From Bryobacteraceae bacterium (GTDB taxonomy: Bacteria > Acidobacteriota > Terriglobia > Bryobacterales > Bryobacteraceae): a stretch of 64,000 nucleotides of DNA. Below are positions 16,685 through 26,700 of this stretch, one piece after another (position 1 is the first letter of the stretch; the number at the start of each line of letters is the position of its first letter). The stretch is taken from NCBI GenBank assembly GCA_029975915.1, contig JARKOC010000542.1, positions 241,226-305,225 of the forward strand. Reading direction: 5' to 3'. The position numbers and the translations under genes are program-made. Below the pieces are notes generated by a model. It was not told the DNA's origin, ran no database searches, and worked only from the letters and a program-made list of their open reading frames with translations.

Positions 16685-19600
16685 ATGCACAGTAATAGAT
16701 TCTTGCCGTACAGCTTCGCTCTAGCTGCGCTGGCCCTCGTCTTTATGGCGGCGGCGCCGGTGTGGTCGCAGGAGGTAAGCTCGAGCATAACGGGCGTGAT
16801 CACAGACGCGTCCGGAGCCGTAGTGCTCGGAGCCAAGGTCACAGCAAGGGACCAGGCCCGAGGCACTTCATATGAAATGACGACCAACGAGGCCGGCGTC
16901 TTCCTGTTCCCGCGCATTCCGCCGGGACGGTACGAAGTGAAGATCGAAGCCAAAGGCTTCAAGACCGCGATCCGGCCCGACATCGTTTTGGAGGTCAACC
17001 AGCGCGCGCGTCTTGACACAAGCCTCGAAGTGGGCGCGATCACCGAATCGGTCAACGTGACCGGCGAACCGCCGCTGTTGCAGACCGATACAACGATCGT
17101 GGGGGCCACGCTCTCAACAAACAAACTGACGAATACGCCGCTTATCAGCCGCAACTACATCACGTTGACGCTGCTGGCCGCGGGCGTGACGACGACCAAC
17201 CCGTCAGGCATGAACAACGACCAGAGGACCGGCGGCGGCGGACGTCCGTACGTGAACGGCAACCGCAAGGAAGCTAACAACTTCCTGCTGGACGGCATCG
17301 ACAACAACCAGGTCTCCGACAACCTGACTTCGTATCAGCCGAACCTTGATGCGATTTCGGAAGTGAAGATGATTACCAACAACGCTTCGGCCGAGTTCGG
17401 CAACTTCCAGGGCGGCATCATCAACGTGATGATGAAGTCGGGCACGAACGAGTTTCACGGGTCGGCGTTCGAGTTTTTCAAGAATGACAAATTGAATGCA
17501 AACCAGTGGGCCCGCAATTGGACGATCGACCCGGCGACAGGCAAGAGCCTCCAGCGAGTCGGCGTCCGTTACAACGCCTTTGGCGGCACATTCGGCGGCC
17601 CGGTGATCATCCCCAAGGTGGTCAATGGCCGTGACAAACTGTTCTTCTTTGTTGACTTCCAGGCTGTCCGCAGACCGTACCCGCGCAATATTGGAATCAG
17701 GACCGACATGCCTGTGGCCTTCCGGAACGGCGACTTCTCGAAGTTGCTTGACCCGACATCAGACCCGGCCCTCGCAGGGCGCACTGCGCGGCAACTCTAC
17801 AATCCCTTTTCCTTGACAGCCGACGGCACCCGGACTCCATTTGCAGGCAACTTGATCCCGCTGAGCATGCAGAGCCCCGTCGCCAACAAGTTGTTCGCGG
17901 ACACGGCGCTGTATCCTGCTCCGTTGAGCACGGCGCTCCGTCAGAATGCTCAGAACACAAACTGGAACAAGCTGAACAGCGACCAGGGCGACGGGAAGCT
18001 CGACTGGAAGATGACTTCGAAGGACGACTTCTCGGTCCGCTATTCCCAAGGCATGCAGGACATTCCCGGCTTCAACAGCCACCCGCTGGTGTTCAATACC
18101 TTCAACCAGTCGCCATTCAAGGCAGGCGTGTTGAACTGGACGCGGACGGTTTCGACGAGCATCGTAAACGAAGCTCGGTTCGGCATCAACCGCATTGTTT
18201 TGTTCAACGGCGGGGCCAATAAGGAAGGCTACGGCGATTTGAACCAGAAGTACGGCATCGCGGGGGTCAATCAGCCAGGCCTACTGGCACTTAATTTCAG
18301 CAACCAGACCTTCACTACTTCAATCGGGAACGCGAACATCGGCACTCAGCAATTGTTTGCCAATGCTACGTTCCATTTTGCCGACAACCTGACGTGGATC
18401 AAGAACCGGCACATGATGAAGATGGGCGGCCAAATTTTGCGGCAAAGGATGAACACGTTCTACTCCGGCAACAACGGCCGCACCGGGTTCATGACGTATG
18501 TCGGGCGATTCACCGGCAAGAGCTCTGGCACGGTCGACGGATGGGCCGACGCGGACTTCTTCCTCGGACTTCCGGAAACGCTTGGGAAGGGCCTGCAGAG
18601 CGGGACGTGGGGCCACCGCAAGACGATTTGGGGCGCTTACTTCCAGGACGACTGGCGCGTCACCGACAAACTCACCTTGAACCTCGGGTTGCGTTGGGAG
18701 TACCACACGCCACTGGTTGAGGTAAAGGACCGCCAGGCGAACTTCCACCCGTTCACCGGCGCATTGCTGCTGGCCGGCAAGGACGGCAACAGCCGGGCAC
18801 TCTACCAGCCATACAAGAAGGACTTCCAGCCCCGATTTGGATTTGCTTACACATTGATGTCGAAGACAGTCCTACGCGGCGCATACACCATCAGCTCGTT
18901 CATGGAGGGCACGGGCACCAACCTGCGCCTGCCGATGAACCCGCCGTTCAACTCGGAGTTTGAGGGCCGGTACGACAACCCGAGTTTCAATTTGCCGTTG
19001 ACAAACTCCAGCCAGGGACTGAGCTCGCTTTCGGCCACTGATCCTTACCGAGGCATTAATGTCCGGCTGTGGGATCCCTTCATCCGCCCGGCCAACACAC
19101 AGCAGTGGAACCTGACACTCGAACGGCAGTTTGGGTGGCAGACGGTTGCCAGCGTGGGCTATGTCGGGCAGAAGGGCACGCACCTAGTCGTTCCGATGCC
19201 TTACTACCAGCGGCGGCTGCTGGCAGATGGCACCACGGAACGGAGCCCTTACCTGTGCTGCAATCCGCTTCTGGCAAACATCACCCAGATTTCGGGCACG
19301 GAATCCAACGGCAACCAGCGTTATGACGCGATGCAAGCTTCGCTGACCAAGCGTTTGTCGAGCGGCATCGAATTCCAGGCGAATTACACCTGGTCTCATG
19401 GCATGAGCGATGCAATCGGCTACTACGGTGAGGGCGGCCAGGCGGCTTCACAATCGGCCTACTGGCAGTACCTCTATGACCGCAAGGCCGAGTGGGGCCC
19501 GACTTACTTCGATGCCCGCCAGATGTTGACCCTCTCTCACGTTTGGGCCATGCCTTTCGGCAAGGGCAAGAAGTACATGAGCGACGCCCCGGCCGTGGTC

Positions 19601-20053
19601 GACGCGGTCCTGGGTGGCTGGCAACTCGGCGGCATCCTGACGCTGCGCAGCGGCTTCCCGCTGACGATCCGGTCCTCCGACAACTCGACCACCAACTCGC
19701 GCGGCGCACGCGCCAGCGTGGTGGGCAAAGGTGGCAAGACACTCGGCCAAGTCGGACTCGGCTCGAAGTGGTTTGACACTTCTGCATATGTCCGTCCGAC
19801 CGCCAAAACGCTCGGCAACGCCGGCGTCGGCACGGAGCGCGGACCGGGCTTCAAGGTATACGACGTCAGTATCCAGAAACAGTTCCCGGTGGGCGAGCGC
19901 GTGCGTGTCGAACTCCGCGGCGAGTTCATCAACCTGTTCAACACGCCCCAGTTCGCTGCTCCAAATGCCACCGTGACTTCGGCCACGTTCGGTGAGTTGA
20001 CAGGCGCACAGTACGAACGCAATGGCCAGTTGGTGATGAGGATTACCTTCTAG
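16685..20053 (+). CDS. TonB-dependent receptor with carboxypeptidase-regulatory N-terminal domain
   Basis: This is a 1122-residue outer-membrane protein of the large acidobacterial Oar/TonB-dependent transporter type. A signal peptide (about residues 1-29, ending VWSQ) is followed by a carboxypeptidase-regulatory/Cna-B-like beta domain (about 32-115: SSSITGVITDASGAVVLGAKV), a plug region (about 130-230) and a large beta barrel ending in phenylalanine (QLVMRITF), as needed for outer-membrane insertion. It would import a TonB-energised substrate, probably a glycan or chelate; the ligand is unknown. The in-frame ORF begins at 16205, but the ATG at 16685 has GGAAGAGG and gives the signal peptide. 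It is monocistronic, closed by a terminator. Confidence 0.92.
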   Translation: MHSNRFLPYSFALAALALVFMAAAPVWSQEVSSSITGVITDASGAVVLGAKVTARDQARGTSYEMTTNEAGVFLFPRIPPGRYEVKIEAKGFKTAIRPDIVLEVNQRARLDTSLEVGAITESVNVTGEPPLLQTDTTIVGATLSTNKLTNTPLISRNYITLTLLAAGVTTTNPSGMNNDQRTGGGGRPYVNGNRKEANNFLLDGIDNNQVSDNLTSYQPNLDAISEVKMITNNASAEFGNFQGGIINVMMKSGTNEFHGSAFEFFKNDKLNANQWARNWTIDPATGKSLQRVGVRYNAFGGTFGGPVIIPKVVNGRDKLFFFVDFQAVRRPYPRNIGIRTDMPVAFRNGDFSKLLDPTSDPALAGRTARQLYNPFSLTADGTRTPFAGNLIPLSMQSPVANKLFADTALYPAPLSTALRQNAQNTNWNKLNSDQGDGKLDWKMTSKDDFSVRYSQGMQDIPGFNSHPLVFNTFNQSPFKAGVLNWTRTVSTSIVNEARFGINRIVLFNGGANKEGYGDLNQKYGIAGVNQPGLLALNFSNQTFTTSIGNANIGTQQLFANATFHFADNLTWIKNRHMMKMGGQILRQRMNTFYSGNNGRTGFMTYVGRFTGKSSGTVDGWADADFFLGLPETLGKGLQSGTWGHRKTIWGAYFQDDWRVTDKLTLNLGLRWEYHTPLVEVKDRQANFHPFTGALLLAGKDGNSRALYQPYKKDFQPRFGFAYTLMSKTVLRGAYTISSFMEGTGTNLRLPMNPPFNSEFEGRYDNPSFNLPLTNSSQGLSSLSATDPYRGINVRLWDPFIRPANTQQWNLTLERQFGWQTVASVGYVGQKGTHLVVPMPYYQRRLLADGTTERSPYLCCNPLLANITQISGTESNGNQRYDAMQASLTKRLSSGIEFQANYTWSHGMSDAIGYYGEGGQAASQSAYWQYLYDRKAEWGPTYFDARQMLTLSHVWAMPFGKGKKYMSDAPAVVDAVLGGWQLGGILTLRSGFPLTIRSSDNSTTNSRGARASVVGKGGKTLGQVGLGSKWFDTSAYVRPTAKTLGNAGVGTERGPGFKVYDVSIQKQFPVGERVRVELRGEFINLFNTPQFAAPNATVTSATFGELTGAQYERNGQLVMRITF

Positions 20054-20063
20054 GCCACTGAAG

Positions 20064-20087
20064 AGGGTCAGGATCTAAACTGACCCT
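20064..20087 (+). other. Hairpin just after the TonB receptor stop
   Basis: A perfect 7-bp inverted repeat, AGGGTCA and TGACCCT, separated by 10 bases, lies 11 bases after the stop. It precedes the stronger terminator and may protect the mRNA 3' end or bind a dimeric regulator. Confidence 0.4.
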
Positions 20088-20096
20088 ACGTAATCG

Positions 20097-20138
20097 AGAC
20101 CGGCTCCGCCACGAGCGGGGGAGCCGGTCTTTCTTTTT
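20097..20138 (+). terminator. Rho-independent terminator of the TonB receptor gene
   Basis: A perfect 10-bp stem (AGACCGGCTC 20097-20106 with GAGCCGGTCT 20121-20130) runs directly into TTCTTTTT. This is a textbook intrinsic terminator on the plus strand. It lacks a T-tract in the opposite direction, so it should not stop the minus-strand T6SS transcript. Confidence 0.85.
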
Positions 20139-20458
20139 GTGGATGACAGGGTGGGGTCACTCGGGGCCGTTCGAGTCCGGTTTTGGCCACGGCGGCGGGG
20201 TGGCGGCTCCAGTTGGTTGGGCACAGTGGCCAACAGGGCCTGGAGAGAGAGATCACGAAGGCATTGGACCCGATCCGCCCATCTACGGCAGCACGGTCTG
20301 GTTCGAACGCCTGCCACAATCCAGGCAAGGGGATGTCAAACTTTCCAAAAACGTGGGCGCGGTGATCAAAGAGCCGAACCGAATCCAGCGTCGCTTCCGC
20401 GATACCGGCCAAGCGACACCGCACGACGGCGGGCCACGGCCGCGTGAATCGGCGAGAG
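20139..20458. other. Non-coding spacer between the TonB terminator and the T6SS-linked kinase
   Basis: These 320 bases contain only short open frames on both strands without codon or motif support. No terminator with a T-tract is seen on the minus strand downstream of the kinase stop. Confidence 0.4.
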
Positions 20459-23400
20459 CTACCTGGCTTCAGCCGCAGGGCGGAAGACGAAGTTCTTGAT
20501 CGCGTACTCGTCGGCCCTGCCGAGCATATTGCCGGAGACCAGAAAACCGAAGCGTCCCGCTCCAAGATCCGAGTCCGAACCCTGGAACTGGTCCACGGTC
20601 GTCCAACCTGCGCCCTGGCGAAGATCCACTCTGACCCGGTTCGGCTCGACGACGATGCGCGCTTCGAACTCGTCCAGATTCGCGAGTTTGTGGTCGGTGG
20701 TATTGGAGTTGACGCGTTTGCCGTTCACCAATTCAACGCGGTTCAACTGGCGTCCTTCCAGGCGGTAGAGCACGTGATTTCTGGGGTCCTTGTAATTCAC
20801 GACCCACTGCACGCGCTTGCCGTAGCGGAGTTGCAGCGCGAACTCATAAGTGCCTGGCGAAGGGGCGCCACCATAGATGACGTAGTTGCCTCCGCGGCGA
20901 ACGCGCCACTCGCCGTCTGTCGCCCAGGAACCGATGTCCTGGAAGTCCTGTATGCCGCGCGGCGGCGCAGCAACGGGCTTGCTGGCGGCCTGGTCCACCA
21001 GGGGCCGCAGCGACACAGGAAGCGTGTTGTTGGAGCCGGCGGCGACCTGGAAGTTGACCACTGACGTGGCATGGCCAGGAGCGGAGGCGGAAAGGATATA
21101 GGCGCCTTCGGCGAGCGTCATGGTCAATTGGGTGACGGGCTGAGCCTGGTTTTCGGCTTCGCCCCGTTTGCGGAGCGTGAGTCTGGCTCCAGCAGGAGTG
21201 ACCTCGAACCGCACGTTACCCGTAGCGGGCTGCAAGAATGCGAGTTCGGAGGACAGCGACAGGGACTCACCCGATCTGAGGGTTTTTGTCACTGGGGCCG
21301 AGCGCCGGGATTCGCGCCGCAACTCAAAGGTATGGCTGCCCGGAGGCAGGTCGATCGAGAGACTTCCGGAAGGAGGGATCACCCCGGCGGCGTTGCCGTC
21401 CACGATCAACTGAGAACCGGCCGGACCGGCGATGGAGACTGCCGCCAAACGAACCACTACGCGCGGACGGAGTTCGATCTTCGTCTCCTCTCCGGCCTTG
21501 ACCTCGACACTGGCTGCGGGCGGCGATTCGAATCCATCTTTCACCGCTTCAACCTTATACACCCCTGGTTTGAGGCCTCCGATGCGCACACTTCCATTGC
21601 GCGATTTGAGCCAATGGGTGTAGCCGTTCAGTTTCACGCTGACTTGGTTCTCCCCGGTGACGACAAGGATGGATCCACGGCCGGCATCTGCTTTGCCGAG
21701 CAGAAATGCCTGGACGACAGGCGAGCCGCCGGAAACGACCATGGAGACGGTCCTGGAGGTTTTGCCATCGGAGATGGCGATCTGTCTGGTCCCAGGAGAG
21801 ATTCCAGAGAAGGGTGCGCCTTCGGGGGGGACGGGATTGGGCGGTCCGCCGTCGAGCGACACTTGGGCAGATGGAATGTTGGTATACACCACAAGGCGGT
21901 CCCTGAACAGGTGGACCAGGAGGAGATCCACCTGGTTGGCGCTGATCGGCGCGCTTATGGCCGGCATGGCGTTTCCGGCAAGCTGCAGAGGCACTTTGAC
22001 ATTGCCTTGCGGACCATTGAGGTCCAACTCATAGCTTCCGTCGTTGAGTCCGCCGAGCAGGAACTCGCCAGTAGCTCCTGGGTTGAGGGGCCGGCCGGAG
22101 AGCGCTGCCGAAGCGATCTCGATATCGCTGAAAACGCGCACGCTGGGTTGCCAGGGGATCAGGACGAGGCCGACACCCGTTGGCACGCCTTGCTGGACGG
22201 AAAGCGGAGTAACCACGGGCTCGTAGCCGTCGAGTTCGGCGGTAATTTGATAGTCGCCGGGCGGCATTTCGAGCGTGAGGTTCGAAAGTCCCTTGTGCTC
22301 GCCTCCCACTATGATGCGAGCGCCCGGCGGCGTGGTCCGGATCTCGACCTGCACGCTGGACGAACCTCCCCAGGGCGACTTTTTCCAAAGGGCGAAGATG
22401 CTTATGAGGACGATCAGAATCGCGCCGCCGATAACGGCGTACCTGACCGGTTTTGGCAGGGCCTTCGGAGGGGGGATTGTTTTCGCTGGAGGTGGCGGCG
22501 GCTGCGGTGGTGGCGGCGGTCCGAAAGAGTCTGGAGGAACGGGCGGAGGGGGAGGGAATTGCGGGCCGGAAGGGGTGGGCGGAGCAAGAAGCGCGGACCG
22601 CGCTTGGCTGATTTTCTGGCGGACGCCATCAATCAGACGCTTCGAAGTGGGATCACTGGAAAGGGCGGCTTCAATTGTGGAGACTTCGGCGGAGATCCGG
22701 TCCAAATCAGAGGTTGAGACCGCCTTACCGGCAGCTTCGGCAAGAGCATCGAGCTGGCTGGCAGCGGCTTTCCGCTGTTTTGCCACCTCGGTTTCTCTTT
22801 TGCTGGCGGTGAGCCGGTCGAGCGACTCGCGCAGTTTGGGTTCGCCTGGGTGGGTGAGGAGGCCCTGCTGAATGACGGCGATGGCTCCGTCGAAGTCTCC
22901 CGCCGCCTCCAGCTTGCTTGCCTGGCCCGTGCTCCAATCGATGAACTCCTCGCTCTTCTGCCCGGAGCGTATTGCACGCAGATCCCTGAGTTCGGCGCTT
23001 GTGGGATCGGCCTGCATGAGTTCATCTAATGCAGCATCCGCATCACGGGATCGTTGCTCGACCAGTCTCCTTGCGCGTGCGGCCAGGGCAGCCGTCAAAG
23101 CTGCGTGAATCGCGGGGCTGCCCTGATCGTAGAGTTCGGCTTCGCGGATGGCAGTGATGGCCTCATCGAATTTGCCCGCGCTGGCAAGCGCGCTGCCACG
23201 CTCAAGGCACGCGGCGGCATCGGCGGCGAGATTCCTCTTGCCGGTTGCCGACGAGAGGAGTCTCTCGATTTCCTCGTCACCCGGGAATTCGGCCAGGGCT
23301 TTCTCCGCCTCGTCGGCCGCTTTACCGAAGTCACGCGCCTCCGAGTGCGCGCTGATACGCTTGATCCAGTCCGCGCGGCTGTCCGTCCGCCGGTGAGCCG

Positions 23401-24553
23401 ATGCCCGATCACGGAGGCGATTGATTTCGGCTTCAAGGCCAGGGAATGAAGGATGGATTGCGCCGAGGATCTCCCATTGATCGATGGCCTCGTCGAGGTG
23501 GCCTTCAGCCTCATGTTGCCTGGCGCGGTTGACGATGCCAGAGACCAAATCGCGCTTGTCGCGCAGCGCGGCGAGGGCGTTCTGGAAATGGCTCTCGCCC
23601 GGGTACGCGCTCAGCGCTTCTTCGAGAATGGCAGCCTGTTGATCGAGGTCCGGCTCAGCGGCGAGTCTGCGGTCTGTTTCGGCGATAAAGCCAGCGAGTT
23701 GATCCCGGCCGCTTCCGGCGCCGGCCGAGGCAGGTGATTCGTGCAGGGCTTTCTGGACGGCATCGCCGAACTCCCGGGCGGTTTGGAAGCGTTCCCACGG
23801 GTGGCGCGCCAAAGCCTTGTGAACAGCCTGCGCAAGGCCCGCCGGAATCTCTGGAAGAAGGCTGGCCAAAGGGGTGGCCTGACCATCGGTGATGGCGCGG
23901 GAGAGCGCGGCAACGTCCCCACCCATGAACGGAAGGCGGCCCGTGAGAACCTCGTAGCCGATCACGCCAACCGAGTAAATGTCGCTGGCCGCTGAGGCGG
24001 GCTTCATTTCGAAGAGTTCGGGCGCCAGGTAGGCCGGTGTTCCACGGACGCTGGCTGGGGCGGCTGGTCCGGCGTGGGCGACGCCGAAATCGATGATCTT
24101 AATTGAGTCGTCGTCGAGAACGAAAATGTTGCTTGGCTTCAAATCCCGGTGGATGAGTCCGCGCTCGTGAGCCGCCTGGAGGCCCCGGCAGATCTGGACG
24201 ATCATCCCGGCGACGCGATCGACGCTAAGGCGCGGGCTGGATTGGGCGATTAAGCCCGCGAGAGTCACCCCTTTCAGCAAGGGCATGACGAAATACGGCC
24301 GGATCTGGCCCTCCAGTTCCATCTCCCCGATGTCGAAGATCTCGGCAACATTCGGATGAGCGATGGAAGACTGGAGTCCCCATTCCCGATAAAACAATTG
24401 CTGGGCGTCCTGAATTGTGACGTCGTGGATTGTCTTGAGGGCAACCTCGCGCCCCATGAGCGCATCCCAGGCGCGATAGACAACTCCCATTCCGCCCCGC
24501 CCGAGGATTTCCCGCAGTTCATACCTTCCGGAACCAGACGCAGATGGCTGCAT
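20459..24553 (-). CDS. Large Ser/Thr protein kinase with PEGA domains, linked to the T6SS locus
   Basis: The 1364-residue product has an intact Hanks-type kinase at about residues 10-275: glycine loop GRGGMG (18-23), VALK (K40), HRDLKP (135-140), DFG (155-157) and APE (177-179). A long helical Ala/Glu-rich region that may contain TPR-like repeats (about 280-660), a proline-rich linker and one membrane span (about 704-722) follow. The outside part has several PEGA-like beta domains (first at about 733-800) and a C-terminal jelly-roll resembling DUF1080/LamG (from about 1200). It is the last gene of the minus-strand T6SS array, 80 bases after vgrG. A PpkA-like role in post-translational T6SS control is inferred. 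No partner phosphatase or FHA protein is visible. Confidence 0.9.
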   Translation of the reverse strand: MQPSASGSGRYELREILGRGGMGVVYRAWDALMGREVALKTIHDVTIQDAQQLFYREWGLQSSIAHPNVAEIFDIGEMELEGQIRPYFVMPLLKGVTLAGLIAQSSPRLSVDRVAGMIVQICRGLQAAHERGLIHRDLKPSNIFVLDDDSIKIIDFGVAHAGPAAPASVRGTPAYLAPELFEMKPASAASDIYSVGVIGYEVLTGRLPFMGGDVAALSRAITDGQATPLASLLPEIPAGLAQAVHKALARHPWERFQTAREFGDAVQKALHESPASAGAGSGRDQLAGFIAETDRRLAAEPDLDQQAAILEEALSAYPGESHFQNALAALRDKRDLVSGIVNRARQHEAEGHLDEAIDQWEILGAIHPSFPGLEAEINRLRDRASAHRRTDSRADWIKRISAHSEARDFGKAADEAEKALAEFPGDEEIERLLSSATGKRNLAADAAACLERGSALASAGKFDEAITAIREAELYDQGSPAIHAALTAALAARARRLVEQRSRDADAALDELMQADPTSAELRDLRAIRSGQKSEEFIDWSTGQASKLEAAGDFDGAIAVIQQGLLTHPGEPKLRESLDRLTASKRETEVAKQRKAAASQLDALAEAAGKAVSTSDLDRISAEVSTIEAALSSDPTSKRLIDGVRQKISQARSALLAPPTPSGPQFPPPPPVPPDSFGPPPPPQPPPPPAKTIPPPKALPKPVRYAVIGGAILIVLISIFALWKKSPWGGSSSVQVEIRTTPPGARIIVGGEHKGLSNLTLEMPPGDYQITAELDGYEPVVTPLSVQQGVPTGVGLVLIPWQPSVRVFSDIEIASAALSGRPLNPGATGEFLLGGLNDGSYELDLNGPQGNVKVPLQLAGNAMPAISAPISANQVDLLLVHLFRDRLVVYTNIPSAQVSLDGGPPNPVPPEGAPFSGISPGTRQIAISDGKTSRTVSMVVSGGSPVVQAFLLGKADAGRGSILVVTGENQVSVKLNGYTHWLKSRNGSVRIGGLKPGVYKVEAVKDGFESPPAASVEVKAGEETKIELRPRVVVRLAAVSIAGPAGSQLIVDGNAAGVIPPSGSLSIDLPPGSHTFELRRESRRSAPVTKTLRSGESLSLSSELAFLQPATGNVRFEVTPAGARLTLRKRGEAENQAQPVTQLTMTLAEGAYILSASAPGHATSVVNFQVAAGSNNTLPVSLRPLVDQAASKPVAAPPRGIQDFQDIGSWATDGEWRVRRGGNYVIYGGAPSPGTYEFALQLRYGKRVQWVVNYKDPRNHVLYRLEGRQLNRVELVNGKRVNSNTTDHKLANLDEFEARIVVEPNRVRVDLRQGAGWTTVDQFQGSDSDLGAGRFGFLVSGNMLGRADEYAIKNFVFRPAAEAR

Positions 24554-24633
24554 ACGAAAACCGGCCTCCGTTGCAATTCGATCTTACAATACCGGGCGCG
24601 TAGCGCTATCGCGGAAAACCTAAGGGAAACCCG

Positions 24634-26595
24634 CTATTTCTTATACTTTTCCGCCTTCTTCGGCTTCTTGGCGGTCTTCTTGCTGACGCCCTTGCCGCTG
24701 CCGGCAGCGCCCCCGGAGTTGATTTTGACCATGGTCCCCTGGATGGTCACGCCTGCCGGGCCGATATCGACAAACCCGCCGGCGGCCTTCAGAGACAACT
24801 GCATGCCCGCCTCGATCACCACCTTTGTGCCGCCCTTAATGTGGACTTCCATACCGGCATCCAGCGCCGCATCGGATCCCACCGAGACGGATGTGCTGGT
24901 GCCGGAACTGACCGAGATCTCTTTGCCCACCGTGATGACGCAGTTCTCGCCGATCGTGGAATCGCGGTTCTTTGCGACTTCGGACGTGTGGTCATTCCCG
25001 ACATACTCAAAGTGGTCGGTGCCGGTCTCGAAGACCGTCTCCTTTTCAACTGAGATCTCCAAGTCCTTTTCGGCGTGCAGGACTATGTTTTCCGATCCTT
25101 TCGTGTCGTCGAACCGAAGCTCATTGGCGTTGTCCGCGGATCCGCCCTTGGTCGACCGGGTCTTGAAGCCGCTCCAGTTCATCTTTCCGGGAAGCGCCCA
25201 GGCTGGCATCTGATCGGAGTTGTAAACGCGGCCAGTAATGATGGGACGGTCGGGATCACCCTCGTAGAAATCGACGATCACTTCCTGGCCGATCCGGGGG
25301 ATCCACATGCCGCCGTATCCCTGGCCGGCCCAGGGTTGAGACACCCTGATCCAACAACTGCTGCCCTCGTCCTTCTTCCCGACGCGGTCCCAGTGAAACT
25401 GGACCTTCACGCGGCCGTACTTGTCGCACCAGATCTCCTCGCCAGCCTTGCCGACCACCACGGCAGACTGCACGCCACGCATGATGTGCTTCGGCGTCTT
25501 GCGGGGGGCGCGATACGGCGTGTCCTGAGGAATGCACCGGAACGAATTGGAGTAACGCCCCGGACGCCCTTGATCCTCCGGCAGCAGGTTCTCCTCTTCT
25601 CCGGAGTGGACCACCTCAGTGACGACATAGCTCTTGTTCTGGTCGCGCCGCTCGTGCCCAGTCAGGTCGAACTTGAACCCTGGCATCAACGATCGCGCGC
25701 AACTGGTCCCGCGAACGAACTCGACATCGGTCTCCTCCTCCTCCATGCGGCACCTCACCCATGTGTCGCCGTCCTGCCGCTCCTCGTATTCGCCGGGGTA
25801 ATCATAAAGCTCGAACTTCGAGTTGTCGGTGCTCTTGCACCTGGAGTCGACGGTCGTCATCAGATCCGTCTTCGGCTTAATGAAATCGTAGTCGGTATGG
25901 GTGTACTTGCCGCTGCGGACGTTCTTCTCTGACTCCCAGGAAAAGATTGTATCTTCCACGCGCATGTAGCCCCGGCCGAAGGCCCGTTCCATCTTCATCC
26001 GCGATTGGTGCGGGCAAGGCTTGCTGGCGGCCACCCTGTCGGCGATCACCATGGTGTGCTTGCCCTGCTTCTGTTCGAAGTAGTAGTAGATTCCCTCGAT
26101 CTCCAACAGGCGATTCACGAACTCAAATGCGGTTTCGCGGTACTGCGTGAGGTATTCCCAGGGTCCATATGTGCCCGTGAGGTCTACCCTGTAATCTGTG
26201 AAGCCATACTTCTGAAAGACCCACTTCACGACATCCACCACGGATTTGTTCTGATGGATGTAGCAATCCGCTGTCCGCGTGAGCAGCCAGAGCCAGGGGA
26301 CAACTTCCAGCCGGTACTGAAAAAGATAGCCCACGGGCGGGAGGTTCTTTGCCCGGCGGACATATCCGTTGAAGTAGCGCAGCGAAGTCTCGTCGGACTG
26401 GCGGATGGCCAGGGTAATCTGCTTGCCCACGATGTCTCCGACGTTGACGCGAGGGTCTTCGCTCACTGCGTCCACGCTATAGAAGAACGCTTCGCTCAGA
26501 GCCTCCCGGCCATGGAGCTTGCGTACCAGTAGCTTGTCCTTCCCCAGCGGCGTGTCGATATAAAAGAGTCTCTTGTTCTGGCTAAGCGCGGCCAT
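24634..26595 (-). CDS. tssI: Type VI secretion spike protein VgrG
   Basis: The 653-residue trimeric spike protein combines gp27-like and gp5-like parts. The N-terminal half carries TETAFEFVNRLLEIEGIYYYFE-type sequence (about residues 150-170), and the OB-fold region has WVRVSQPWAG-like WIRVSQPWAGQGYGG and IPRIGQEVIVDFYEGDPDRPIITGRVYN (about 410-455). The C-terminal beta-helix ends without a recognisable effector domain, but with a short lysine-rich tail (last about 20 residues). It follows clpV after 105 bases containing a perfect hairpin. No PAAR or adaptor gene is adjacent. Confidence 0.95.
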   Translation of the reverse strand: MAALSQNKRLFYIDTPLGKDKLLVRKLHGREALSEAFFYSVDAVSEDPRVNVGDIVGKQITLAIRQSDETSLRYFNGYVRRAKNLPPVGYLFQYRLEVVPWLWLLTRTADCYIHQNKSVVDVVKWVFQKYGFTDYRVDLTGTYGPWEYLTQYRETAFEFVNRLLEIEGIYYYFEQKQGKHTMVIADRVAASKPCPHQSRMKMERAFGRGYMRVEDTIFSWESEKNVRSGKYTHTDYDFIKPKTDLMTTVDSRCKSTDNSKFELYDYPGEYEERQDGDTWVRCRMEEEETDVEFVRGTSCARSLMPGFKFDLTGHERRDQNKSYVVTEVVHSGEEENLLPEDQGRPGRYSNSFRCIPQDTPYRAPRKTPKHIMRGVQSAVVVGKAGEEIWCDKYGRVKVQFHWDRVGKKDEGSSCWIRVSQPWAGQGYGGMWIPRIGQEVIVDFYEGDPDRPIITGRVYNSDQMPAWALPGKMNWSGFKTRSTKGGSADNANELRFDDTKGSENIVLHAEKDLEISVEKETVFETGTDHFEYVGNDHTSEVAKNRDSTIGENCVITVGKEISVSSGTSTSVSVGSDAALDAGMEVHIKGGTKVVIEAGMQLSLKAAGGFVDIGPAGVTIQGTMVKINSGGAAGSGKGVSKKTAKKPKKAEKYKK

Positions 26596-26618
26596 GATGC
26601 ACCTCCCTGTTCAGACGG

Positions 26619-26650
26619 GTTTGCGTCCGCCACGCGGGCGGACGCCAAAC
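26619..26650 (-). other. Stable hairpin in front of vgrG
   Basis: A perfect 9-bp stem (26623-26631 with 26637-26645, 5-base loop), extended by GTTT/AAAC around a single bulged base, lies between the clpV stop and the vgrG ATG, ending 24 bases before it. There is no T-tract, so it is more likely an mRNA-processing or stabilising element than a terminator. Confidence 0.5.
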
Positions 26651-26700
26651 ACCGCTTCTCCCTCCCGAGTTATTCCTGGCCAGTGGCAGGACCGGCCCGC

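Noticed and set aside
20150..20195. tRNA-like T-arm (GTTCGAGTC) after the TonB terminator
   Set aside because: No complementary 5-bp T stem, anticodon arm or acceptor stem can be built around it.
21071..22717. 548-residue plus-strand frame opposite the PEGA kinase
   Set aside because: Antisense shadow of an intact kinase gene with clear catalytic motifs.
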